A stretch of 17,456 bases of DNA from a bacterium (GTDB taxonomy: Bacteria; Spirochaetota; UBA4802; UBA5550), in assembly GCA_024224995.1 (NCBI GenBank), contig JAAENB010000723.1, forward strand, positions 1 to 17,456, written 5' to 3'. Below the pieces are notes generated by a model. The model was given only the letters and a program-made list of their open reading frames with translations. It did not search any database and was not told the origin of the DNA. This document shows, in pieces, positions 1 through 6,352 of this stretch (position 1 is its first letter; every line of letters starts with the position of its first letter). The position numbers and the translations under genes were made by a program.

Positions 1-265
1 GAATAATTCCCGTGATTTCACCGGTAATGACTTCAGTAAGATCACCTTTTAATCCCAGTTCAATAGTAACCTCAGTCCCTTCGGCCCAGTCGGAGCTGTC
101 CGTGAGAGTCCGGTCGGCGTCGTCTGCCATGCGGATATAGAAGATGGAGACAGAATCGATTATCTCAATAATGATAATTGATTTTACCGCCACCGCCTGC
201 TCCTGGGGGATATTGGAGCCGTTCAGTTTAATGGAGAAATCCGGACTGGATTCGCTTTCGGACAT
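1..265 (-). CDS. Phage late control D / VgrG-like baseplate protein, N-terminal fragment
   Basis: The gene is read on the minus strand from an ATG at 263-265 and runs off the left edge, leaving 88 readable codons. The peptide starts MSESESSPDF and contains SIKLNGSNIP, then a beta-rich stretch, then WAEGTEVTIELGL and LTEVITGEITGI. This order (short beta strands, a 'G..V.I.LG' strand, an 'F/I.GEIT.I' strand) is typical of the first domain of phage late control D, gp27-like or VgrG-type proteins, which form the hub of contractile tails and extracellular contractile injection systems. The start is supported by GGGAGG just upstream and by a consensus promoter at 315-343. Only the N-terminus is visible, so phage tail, type VI secretion and extracellular injection systems cannot be told apart. 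Confidence 0.7.
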   Translation of the reverse strand, partial: MSESESSPDFSIKLNGSNIPQEQAVAVKSIIIIEIIDSVSIFYIRMADDADRTLTDSSDWAEGTEVTIELGLKGDLTEVITGEITGII

Positions 266-314
266 GGGTTCCTCCCGGTAAAAAATAAGATTAAGGGCGA
301 TAAAAGCTTAACGG

Positions 315-343
315 ATTATACCCTTAAAATGACGGGGTGTCAA
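315..343 (-). promoter_or_regulatory. Consensus sigma-70 promoter for the VgrG-like gene
   Basis: On the minus strand, TTGACA (338-343) and TATAAT (315-320) are separated by exactly 17 bases. Both hexamers match the consensus perfectly. The -10 lies about 50 bases upstream of the start codon at 265. The strength of the match suggests high or tightly repressed expression. Confidence 0.85.
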
Positions 344-374
344 GAGGGGAAAAAAAATTTTGCGGGGTGTGAGC

Positions 375-405
375 ACCTCAGAGCTCTTTAAAAGAGCTCT
401 GAGGT
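375..405. repeat. 31-bp palindrome between divergent promoters
   Basis: Arms ACCTCAGAGCTCTT (375-388) and AAGAGCTCTGAGGT (392-405) are perfect inverted copies around three bases. The palindrome sits between the -35 of the minus-strand promoter (338-343) and the -35 of the plus-strand promoter (434-439). No T-run follows directly on either strand, so it does not look like an ordinary intrinsic terminator. A shared operator for the divergent genes is possible but is only an inference from position. Confidence 0.55.
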
Positions 406-433
406 CCCGCCCCCCCTGAAAAGATAAATCCTC

Positions 434-461
434 TTGACGAAAATTCTCAGGCAAGTATTAT
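434..461 (+). promoter_or_regulatory. Probable sigma-70 promoter for the hotdog thioesterase gene
   Basis: TTGACG (434-439) and TATTAT (456-461) are separated by 16 bases, each one base off consensus. The site lies about 32 bases upstream of the start codon at 494, which has a strong ribosome site (GGGAGGAG). Confidence 0.65.
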
Positions 462-493
462 CATCATAATAACGGTTATCCCGGGAGGAGAGA

Positions 494-901
494 ATGTCGA
501 ATACAATAGATAATCCCATAGAATACGCGAAAAATATTGTCGGCCAGGAGCCTTTATCCCGATTACTGGGCATAACCGTGGAAGAAGTCCGGGAAGGCTA
601 TGCCAGATGCTCACTTACTATAAAACCGGAGCATTTAAACGCGGTGGAGCGCTCTCATGGAGCCGTAATATCGGCAGTGGCGGGCCAGGCACTCTCAATA
701 GCCTCAAATTCCACGGGAGTCATGGCTCTTGTAATAAACGTAAACCTGAACTTTATTTCATCAGCGTCAGAGGGAGAACGAATATTCTCCGAATCGAGCT
801 CGTTAAACATAGGAAAAAAAGTAAGTGTCTGGAAAGTAGAGGTCCGGGGAAAAGAGGACAGGCTCATAGCATCAGGCGAAGGAACTTTTTATCATAAATA
901 A
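494..901 (+). CDS. PaaI-family hotdog-fold protein, probable acyl-CoA thioesterase
   Basis: This 135-residue protein has the length and pattern of PaaI-type single-domain hotdog thioesterases, which hydrolyse aryl- or acyl-CoA esters in the cytoplasm as tetramers. An N-terminal helix region (about 8-27) precedes strand GYARCSLTI. The helix-forming segment SHGAVISAVAGQALSIASNS (54-73) aligns with the family's HGG...LAD.A..xA.NS element, and VNLNFISSASEGERI (83-97) matches the following strand. The family's catalytic acid in this helix (Asp61 of E. coli PaaI) is replaced by Gly64, and the second Gly of HGG by Ala57. The protein may be catalytically altered or only bind ligands. GGGAGGAG upstream supports the ATG. 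It stands in front of a lipoprotein gene and the dap operon without overlap. Confidence 0.8.
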   Translation: MSNTIDNPIEYAKNIVGQEPLSRLLGITVEEVREGYARCSLTIKPEHLNAVERSHGAVISAVAGQALSIASNSTGVMALVINVNLNFISSASEGERIFSESSSLNIGKKVSVWKVEVRGKEDRLIASGEGTFYHK

Positions 902-905
902 ATCC

Positions 906-934
906 TTGACAGAGAAATGAAATTAATTTTTAAG
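906..934 (+). promoter_or_regulatory. Possible promoter for the 989-1345 lipoprotein
   Basis: TTGACA (906-911) is followed after 17 bases by TTTAAG (929-934). The -35 is perfect but the -10 is poor. It lies directly after the preceding stop codon and about 55 bases ahead of the lipoprotein start. Confidence 0.4.
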
Positions 935-947
935 GAAATATTCAGCT

Positions 948-972
948 TTTTTTCCCGGACCGGGAAAAAATA
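948..972. repeat. AT-flanked inverted repeat in the 5' leader of the lipoprotein
   Basis: TTTTTTCCCGG and CCGGGAAAAAA form an inverted repeat centred near 961. No T-run follows on the plus strand beyond the stem itself, so a terminator role is doubtful. It lies between the possible promoter at 906-934 and the start codon at 989, so it would be in the transcript leader. Confidence 0.4.
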
Positions 973-988
973 AAAAAAAAGGTACAAA

Positions 989-1345
989 ATGAAAAAAATA
1001 ATACTATTTTTAATAACAGTAAGTTTATTCTCATTATTATCATCCTGCGCGGGATTTATCCCTGAGGAGGCAGATCCGGTACTGAGGAACTATGAAACAA
1101 AAATTTACGTTATGCAAAACGAAGTAAAAATTAAGAACCGGATCTTAAAAGCAGGTCAGCGGGTAAAGATCCATATCGTACCGGGAGATGAGTGGATAAA
1201 AGTATACGCGTTCCCGGAAGCGGGCGAACTATTGAAATCGAAAAGGACACTGATCCTGTATATGTTCACTGATGAATTTCCGGAGGAAATATTTGACATG
1301 AAAATCTTTGAAGATAGACTGCTCACAGTAGTAAAACCGGGATAG
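989..1345 (+). CDS. Small lipoprotein with SH3-like beta domain
   Basis: The 118-residue product begins MKKIILFLITVSLFSLLSSC. This is a classical lipoprotein signal peptide with lipobox LSSC and lipidated Cys20. The mature part is short and beta-rich: a strand pair around IYVMQNEVKIKNRILKAGQ (about 39-57), then VKIHIVPGDEWIKVYAFPE (59-77), resembling an SH3-like fold. The pattern reminds me of small spirochaetal lipoproteins annotated as type II secretion-associated, but that is recollection of a pattern, not a match I can verify. It is probably anchored in the inner or outer membrane facing the periplasm. It sits 17 bases upstream of the false dapA start and 53 bases upstream of the real one, so it may be co-transcribed with the dap genes. 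Confidence 0.75.
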   Translation: MKKIILFLITVSLFSLLSSCAGFIPEEADPVLRNYETKIYVMQNEVKIKNRILKAGQRVKIHIVPGDEWIKVYAFPEAGELLKSKRTLILYMFTDEFPEEIFDMKIFEDRLLTVVKPG

Positions 1346-1387
1346 TTAATCCAGTAAAATCTATGAAAAAATTATATAAAATTATTA

Positions 1388-1396
1388 GAGGGAAGG
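1388..1396 (+). promoter_or_regulatory. Ribosome binding site that fixes the dapA start
   Basis: GAGGGAAGG lies three bases before the ATG at 1399-1401. The upstream in-frame ATG at 1363 has no purine-rich site in front of it and would add 12 residues not found in the family. Confidence 0.75.
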
Positions 1397-1398
1397 AC

Positions 1399-2280
1399 AT
1401 GTTTGAAGGAGTTTACACAGCGCTCATAACGCCATTTAAGAACAACAAAATCGACTACGAAGCACTTGAGAAAATCCTTGAGATGCAAATTGAGCAGGGA
1501 GTTGACGGAGTAGTGCCCCTGGGAACCACAGGAGAATCACCAACCGTACCATTTAATGAGCACAAAGAGCTCGTTAAATGGGTAGTCAATACGGTAAACA
1601 AAAGGATTAAAGTGATAGCCGGAACAGGAGCAAACTCAACAGAGGAGGCAATTTGCCTGTCGCAATCAGCAGAAGAATCAGGAGTTGACGGAATACTGTC
1701 GGTAAATCCTTATTATAATAAACCCCCGCAGCGCGGATTGGTAGCTCATTTTGAGCAGATAGCGAAATCGGTCTCAATACCGGTGATATTATATAATATC
1801 CCGGGCAGAACAGCGATCAATTTTCTACCGCCCGGGATCAAAGAACTAACGGAAAGAGTAAGCAATGTAGTCGCTATAAAAGAGGCAACCGGAGACCTGT
1901 CCCAGATGATGGAAGTAATTGAGCTCTGCGGAGACAAGGTTACCCTCATCTCGGGAGATGACAACCTGCTCCTGCCAATACTATCAATTGGCGGCAAAGG
2001 GATAATATCGGTCCTGGCAAATTTTTTACCGGGAGACGTAAAAAAGGTAATAACCTTATATGGGGAAGGAAAAACAGAGGAATCACGGGAGCTTTTTTAC
2101 CGGCTTCTGCCCTTATGCAAGGCAATGTTCCTGGAAACAAACCCGATCCCGGTAAAGGCGGCAATGGAAATGCTGGGATATTGCGGACCGGAGCTGCGGC
2201 TTCCTATGGTACCATTAAGCGACGATAAAAAGGCCGTATTACGGGCAGCCCTGGAGAATTACGGGGTATCCTTAAAATGA
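1399..2280 (+). CDS. dapA: 4-hydroxy-tetrahydrodipicolinate synthase
   Basis: DapA condenses pyruvate with aspartate semialdehyde, the first committed step towards diaminopimelate and lysine. The 293-residue protein starting MFEGVYTALITPF has the usual family length. Residues expected at the active site are visible: GTTGES with Thr43-Thr44, the tyrosine of NPYYNKP (106-107), Tyr132 and Arg137 in LYNIPGRT, and the Schiff-base lysine Lys161 in VAIKEATGD. The start at 1399 is chosen over an in-frame ATG at 1363 because of its ribosome site and family length. The stop overlaps the dapB start by four bases (ATGA), indicating translational coupling. Confidence 0.96.
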   Translation: MFEGVYTALITPFKNNKIDYEALEKILEMQIEQGVDGVVPLGTTGESPTVPFNEHKELVKWVVNTVNKRIKVIAGTGANSTEEAICLSQSAEESGVDGILSVNPYYNKPPQRGLVAHFEQIAKSVSIPVILYNIPGRTAINFLPPGIKELTERVSNVVAIKEATGDLSQMMEVIELCGDKVTLISGDDNLLLPILSIGGKGIISVLANFLPGDVKKVITLYGEGKTEESRELFYRLLPLCKAMFLETNPIPVKAAMEMLGYCGPELRLPMVPLSDDKKAVLRAALENYGVSLK

Positions 2281-3071
2281 AAATGGGGATTCAGGGAATA
2301 AACGGAAGAATGGGCCAGGCAATACTCCGGATACTGCTGGAAAGGGGTCATACCCTGGGAGCGGCATTTGACATAGCATCGGCCCCGGACTTTGGCCGGG
2401 ACGCGGGCGATATGCTGCATATGGACCAGCTGGGAGTAACGATCAATGCGGCAAACAGCGAAGAGATGGCCCTGGCAGATGGATTTATAGATTTCACCTC
2501 TCCGGCGGCAACAATGCAGTTCCTGGGAGAGGCGGTAAAGCATAAGAAGCCCCTGGTCGTGGGAGCAACAGGATTTGGAGATGAGGAAATAGCCGCGTTA
2601 AAAGAAGGCTCAAAAGAGATTCCCCTGGTATATTCCCCGAATATGTCGCTCGGGGTAAACCTGTTATTCAAGTTAACAGAGATTGCGGCAAAAGCATTAC
2701 AAAACGAATATGATGTGGAAATATTCGAAGCGCATCATAAGTTAAAAAAAGACTCACCATCGGGAACGGCAAAACGGCTCATAGAGGCAGTAAAAGAGAA
2801 TGTCACGGAATTAAAGGACGCCGTAGAAATGAACGGCAGAGCGGGGATGATAGGAGAAAGAGGAGACTGCGAAATAGGAGTCCACGCCATGAGGGGCGGG
2901 TCCATTGTAGGAGAGCATACGGTATTTTTTACGGGAATGGAAGACCGCATAGAGTTGACTCACCGCGCGGGCAGCAGAGACATTTTTGCCAAAGGAGCGG
3001 TACTGGCCCTGGAATTCCTGGAGAATAAAGAACCGGGATTCTACACAATGTATGATGTACTGGGGTTCTAA
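2277..3071 (+). CDS. dapB: 4-hydroxy-tetrahydrodipicolinate reductase
   Basis: DapB reduces the DapA product with NAD(P)H in the lysine/diaminopimelate pathway. The 264-residue protein has the N-terminal dinucleotide motif GINGRMG (7-13) and the adjoining Rossmann strands. It also has the conserved FTSP (73-76) and the signature EAHHKLKKDSPSGTA (151-165). In the signature, His153-His154 and Lys157 correspond to the E. coli catalytic His159-His160 and Lys163, and SGT binds the substrate. A typical VGEHTVFF segment appears near the C-terminal third. Start and stop overlap both neighbours (ATGA with dapA, TAATG with the next gene), so the three genes form one operon. Confidence 0.96.
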   Translation: MKMGIQGINGRMGQAILRILLERGHTLGAAFDIASAPDFGRDAGDMLHMDQLGVTINAANSEEMALADGFIDFTSPAATMQFLGEAVKHKKPLVVGATGFGDEEIAALKEGSKEIPLVYSPNMSLGVNLLFKLTEIAAKALQNEYDVEIFEAHHKLKKDSPSGTAKRLIEAVKENVTELKDAVEMNGRAGMIGERGDCEIGVHAMRGGSIVGEHTVFFTGMEDRIELTHRAGSRDIFAKGAVLALEFLENKEPGFYTMYDVLGF

Positions 3072-4036
3072 TGGCAGAAAGCAACGCAGGTCTCTCAACA
3101 GAAGAACTCAGGGCCTTTGAAGAAAATCCCTATAATCCTGACAATAAAAAGCCTGAAGATATAATACGGCTGTTTTACAGCCATGACGTCCCAATAATAC
3201 CGGTAATTTCAAAGCGGGGGCTTTTACTGGGAGTTATCCGGAAAGAGGACGCCATAGCGGAGTTGAGTGACATAGAGCGGGTATCAAAGCTAAAGATAGA
3301 CAAATTTGTAACAAAGATCGCGCGAAAGATGAGTTTTGATGAACTCCTGGTATATGGAAAGATCCGGGAATTTATTATCATCAACATATTTGGAGAAGTA
3401 CAGGGAAAATGGAACCGGCTGCAGTTATTTACGGCCTGTGAAACGAATGAAAAAGTAAAGAATGTAAACGGAGAAATAGAGAAGCAGAAAGAAGAGCAGG
3501 TATTGGAATGGATGATTTATTTAATCCTGGAACATATACCGCGGGCATTATACGCGCTCAATGAAAAGGGAAAAACTATATTTTTCAATAGTTATTTCGA
3601 GGATATATACACAAAAAAAATGCACTCCGATGTAGATACCAGGTTTGTAGAAAAAACAATAAAAAACGCGGAAAAAAACGAACTTTTTTCAGGAAAAAAC
3701 GACACTGAGATCTATTTTTATAATAAAGACCTGGAAATATATTATGAAAAGGTACCTTTTGTAAGCAAAGGAAAAAAAGTTGGATTCCTGATCTATTGTG
3801 ATGAAAAATATGAAAAATCAACAGGATTAACGTTTCCGGGAATAGACGCCCGCGCAAAATCACTGGCAGACATGCTCACATCAATAGAACGGCAGCTGAT
3901 TGTAAACGCGATAAAAGACGCGGGAAATGATCTCGTAAAAGCGGCAAAATCACTTAAAATCAGCAAACCGGCCCTGCAAAGCAGGGTAAAAAAGTTTAAT
4001 ATTAACATAAAGCAAGCAAAAACACCAAACATTTGA
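3071..4036 (+). CDS. CBS-PAS-Fis-type HTH protein, probable transcription regulator
   Basis: This 321-residue cytoplasmic protein shows three modules. Residues about 20-122 look like a CBS pair (VPIIPVISKRGLLLGVIRKEDAI at 40-62, then REFIIINIFGEVQG). Residues about 145-245 look like a PAS domain (IPRALYALNEKGKTIFFNSYFEDIY and a closing strand KKVGFLIY). Residues about 268-312 are a Fis/NtrC C-terminal helix-turn-helix (ERQLIVNAIKDAGNDLVKAAKSLKISKPALQSRVKKFNI). The central AAA+ sigma-54 activation domain of NtrC-type proteins is absent, so it is not a classical enhancer-binding activator. CBS pairs usually sense adenosyl ligands. Its one-base overlap with dapB suggests a role linked to lysine/diaminopimelate supply or co-expression, but the target is unknown. 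Confidence 0.8.
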   Translation: MAESNAGLSTEELRAFEENPYNPDNKKPEDIIRLFYSHDVPIIPVISKRGLLLGVIRKEDAIAELSDIERVSKLKIDKFVTKIARKMSFDELLVYGKIREFIIINIFGEVQGKWNRLQLFTACETNEKVKNVNGEIEKQKEEQVLEWMIYLILEHIPRALYALNEKGKTIFFNSYFEDIYTKKMHSDVDTRFVEKTIKNAEKNELFSGKNDTEIYFYNKDLEIYYEKVPFVSKGKKVGFLIYCDEKYEKSTGLTFPGIDARAKSLADMLTSIERQLIVNAIKDAGNDLVKAAKSLKISKPALQSRVKKFNINIKQAKTPNI

Positions 4037-4391
4037 TAAGAACCGGTGACTTTTTAAAGAAAATATTGATATTTTCCTTGACTTTATTAAGTATTTGTTG
4101 TTATGGTATTAATATTATTATATCAGCAAGATACGTAAATTATCACCTCTATACCTCGTAGGGTTGATTCCCCGTTAACTATATATTTTGTAGATTATTC
4201 CTTTTAATAATAGTTGAGGCATATAAAAATTAGCTACTCGATTTTTGTGTAGATAAATAAATTCCTTCAAATAATTATAGAGTTATGAAAATATTCTGCT
4301 CAATCTGAACGTCCACCATTCCGTAAAATCTGATTGCAGCAGGAACTTCGTTATAAAATTAAAATTTAAAATAAATGAATAAAGGTATCCT
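4037..4391 (+). other. 355-bp gap and long rho leader, no gene seen
   Basis: No credible gene is present. The stretch is very AT-rich. It holds an AT hairpin (GAAAATAT, TG, ATATTTTC at 4059-4076) and a probable promoter (4078-4107). From there a leader of roughly 275 bases runs to the rho start, with AAAGG as a modest ribosome site. Long leaders before rho are known to mediate autoregulation in other bacteria; that role is inferred here. Confidence 0.5.
4078..4107 (+). promoter_or_regulatory. Probable sigma-70 promoter for rho-rpmE
   Basis: TTGACT (4078-4083) and TATGGT (4102-4107) are separated by 18 bases. This is the best promoter-like pair between the regulator stop and the rho start. 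Confidence 0.55.
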
Positions 4392-5912
4392 ATGACAAAG
4401 GCAACTGAAACCACCAACACAAAAAATGGCTCAAGTGAAGATAAAGAAAAAGAAAAAATTAAGATCTCCTCAAAATCTTTAAATGCAAGAAACAGCACAA
4501 CGACCAAAAGCAGTACAGCGGCCAAAAGCAGTACAGCGGCCAAGAGCAGCACTGCCGCCAAAACCAGTACAAGCGTGAAAAGTTCCGCCGCAGCAAGCAG
4601 AAAAAACGACGGTAACGGCACGAAACCAGGCGAAGGAAATGATACCACAATCACCGGAGTAAAGCTGGATCTTGTGGAACTGAAAGCGAAAACAATAAGC
4701 GAGCTGCTGAAACTGGCAAAAGAAATGGGAGTTGAACGGGCTTCGGGTTTAAAAAAGCAGGATTTGATTTTTGAAATATTAAAGACCCAGACCGAACAAA
4801 AGGGACTCATTTTTTCAAGTGGTGTTCTTGAGATACTGAGTGACGGATACGGATTTTTACGATCTTCCAATTATAACTACCTGCCGGGCCCTGATGACAT
4901 TTACGTGTCTCCTTCACAGATACGGCTTTTCGGACTTAAAACAGGTGATACCGTATCAGGACAGATCAGGTCCCCTAAAGATAATGAACGATTCTTCGCG
5001 CTGCTCCGAATAGAAGCCATAAACTTTGAAAATCCCGAAAATCTCCATAAACGAGTCCACTTTGATGATCTTACTCCTCTCTATCCGGATGAGAGAATAG
5101 ATCTTGAGATTGACCCTGAAAACATTGAAATGAGGATCATGAACCTGGTAACACCTATTGGAAAGGGTCAGAGAGGATTGATTGTTGCTCCTCCCCGGAC
5201 CGGTAAAACAATATTAATGCAAAAAATAGCCAATTCCATAACAACGAATCATCCTGAGGTTTATCTCATTGTACTCCTCATTGATGAAAGACCTGAAGAG
5301 GTTACGGACATGCAGCGTTCTGTTAGCGGAGAAGTTGTTTCATCAACCTTTGATGAGCCTGCTACCCGTCACGTACAGGTTGCTGAAATGGTTATTCAGA
5401 AAGCCAGGAGACTGGTAGAGAGAAAAATGGACGTTGTTATTCTTCTCGATTCTATTACCAGGCTTGCCAGGGCATACAACCAGGTTGTTCCTGCCAGTGG
5501 TAAGATTTTGTCCGGTGGTGTTGATTCCAATGCCTTGCAGAAGCCAAAAAGATTCTTTGGAGCTGCAAGAAACATTGAAGAAGGAGGAAGCCTTACAATC
5601 CTGGCAACTGCTCTTATTGATACGGGAAGCCGGATGGATGAGGTTATCTTTGAGGAATTTAAAGGAACCGGTAACAGCGAACTTGTTCTGGACAGAAAAC
5701 TGTCCGACAAACGGGTCTTTCCTGCCATTGATATTAATAAATCAGGAACACGAAAAGAAGAATTATTGCTTGACGAAGATGAGTTAAATAAATTATGGGT
5801 ACTCAGGAAAGCATTATCTTCCATGAGCTCTACAGAAGCTATGGAGCTATTAGTAGAAAAAATGAAGGCTACAAAGAATAATAAAGCCTTTTTTAAGTCA
5901 ATGAATTCATAA
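4392..5912 (+). CDS. rho: Transcription termination factor Rho
   Basis: Rho is the hexameric RNA-dependent ATPase that terminates transcription. The 506-residue protein is about 90 residues longer than E. coli Rho because of an N-terminal low-complexity extension (1-90), including six KSSTAA-like hexads at 33-68. The Rho N-terminal helical domain follows (about 93-131), then the cold-shock-like RNA-binding domain ([14 protein letters not shown] at 144-157). The ATPase core shows Walker A APPRTGKT (266-273), [12 protein letters not shown] (297-307), Walker [17 protein letters not shown] (348-363), the Q-loop region ([13 protein letters not shown], 370-382) and [11 protein letters not shown] (384-394). 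The stop lies 26 bases before rpmE, so both are probably one transcript. Confidence 0.97.
   Translation: MTKATETTNTKNGSSEDKEKEKIKISSKSLNARNSTTTKSSTAAKSSTAAKSSTAAKTSTSVKSSAAASRKNDGNGTKPGEGNDTTITGVKLDLVELKAKTISELLKLAKEMGVERASGLKKQDLIFEILKTQTEQKGLIFSSGVLEILSDGYGFLRSSNYNYLPGPDDIYVSPSQIRLFGLKTGDTVSGQIRSPKDNERFFALLRIEAINFENPENLHKRVHFDDLTPLYPDERIDLEIDPENIEMRIMNLVTPIGKGQRGLIVAPPRTGKTILMQKIANSITTNHPEVYLIVLLIDERPEEVTDMQRSVSGEVVSSTFDEPATRHVQVAEMVIQKARRLVERKMDVVILLDSITRLARAYNQVVPASGKILSGGVDSNALQKPKRFFGAARNIEEGGSLTILATALIDTGSRMDEVIFEEFKGTGNSELVLDRKLSDKRVFPAIDINKSGTRKEELLLDEDELNKLWVLRKALSSMSSTEAMELLVEKMKATKNNKAFFKSMNS
4488..4595 (+). repeat. 18-bp in-frame tandem repeat in rho
   Basis: Six 18-base units encode the hexads [30 protein letters not shown] and KSSAAA (Rho residues 33-68). 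Two units (4506-4523 and 4524-4541) are identical at DNA level and the third (4542-4559) differs at a few positions. Unit length is a multiple of three, so copy changes would keep the reading frame. Confidence 0.85.
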
Positions 5913-5938
5913 AATCGAAAATAAGGAGAACATATAAA

Positions 5939-6142
5939 ATGAAAAAAGGAATTCATCCCGATTATAAAGAAACAGTAATAAAGTGCGCATGTGGAAGTGA
6001 AGTCCACACACGGGCAACAGTACAAGACATGCACGTTGAAGTTTGTTCAAATTGTCATCCTTTTTATACCAAAAAGCAGAAACTTATGGATACAGCTGGT
6101 AGAGTAGAGAAATTTAGAAAGAAATACAATATCAAGCAGTAA
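5939..6142 (+). CDS. rpmE: 50S ribosomal protein L31, zinc-binding type
   Basis: This 67-residue protein starts MKKGIHPDY, the classical L31 opening. It carries the four cysteines of the zinc-binding form: Cys16 and Cys18 (KCACGSE) and Cys36 and Cys39 ([14 protein letters not shown]). The C-terminal [10 protein letters not shown] is also typical. It binds the large ribosomal subunit at the subunit bridge. AAGGAG at 5923-5928 is a strong ribosome site. It follows rho closely, a common arrangement, and is closed by the terminator at 6168-6195. The zinc-type cysteines suggest this is the zinc-replete paralogue. Confidence 0.97.
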   Translation: MKKGIHPDYKETVIKCACGSEVHTRATVQDMHVEVCSNCHPFYTKKQKLMDTAGRVEKFRKKYNIKQ

Positions 6143-6167
6143 GTTTGAGCAAAATAGTCTACTATCA

Positions 6168-6195
6168 AAAGGGCATGTTAAAACATGCCCTTTTT
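6168..6195 (+). terminator. Intrinsic terminator of rho-rpmE
   Basis: AAAGGGCATGTT (6168-6179) pairs with AACATGCCCTTT (6182-6193), and a run of five T (6191-6195) closes the stem on the plus strand. It begins 25 bases after the rpmE stop. Confidence 0.9.
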
Positions 6196-6249
6196 GTGTT
6201 GAAAACAACTATCAGCAGTCCCCCTCTCTTCTTTCACAAACATTGTCCA

Positions 6250-6324
6250 GACAGTTTGAAAGTGCTCTTCCGGCAGGTGAAACAAGAATATTTTCACCTG
6301 CCGGAAGAGCACTTTCAAACTGTC
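6250..6324. repeat. Perfect 33-bp inverted repeat, 9-base loop
   Basis: The arms at 6250-6282 and 6292-6324 are exact inverted copies over 33 bases, separated by CAAGAATAT. It lies between the rpmE terminator and the end of the CHAT gene (29 bases beyond its stop at 6353), that is, between convergent genes. There is no T-run on either side, so it is not a normal intrinsic terminator, although a stem this long could block transcription or stabilise the 3' end of the CHAT mRNA. Confidence 0.9.
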
Positions 6325-6352
6325 TCGCCGATATACTATGTTACACGTTACC

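Noticed and set aside
388..573. 61-codon minus-strand frame across the palindrome
   Set aside because: It overlaps the hotdog gene start and the divergent promoter region and has no domain or ribosome site.
1363..1398. Upstream in-frame ATG for dapA
   Set aside because: No ribosome site precedes it and the extra 12 residues are not found in DapA proteins; the ATG at 1399 has a strong site.
4059..4076. Terminator after the CBS-PAS-HTH gene
   Set aside because: The stem is entirely A-T with a two-base loop and lacks a following T-run; it is recorded only as an AT-rich dyad.
4283..4870. 195-codon open frame antisense to rho
   Set aside because: It mirrors the repetitive rho N-terminus; its Leu/Val/Ala repeats are the reverse complement of KSSTAA codons, and rho is certain.
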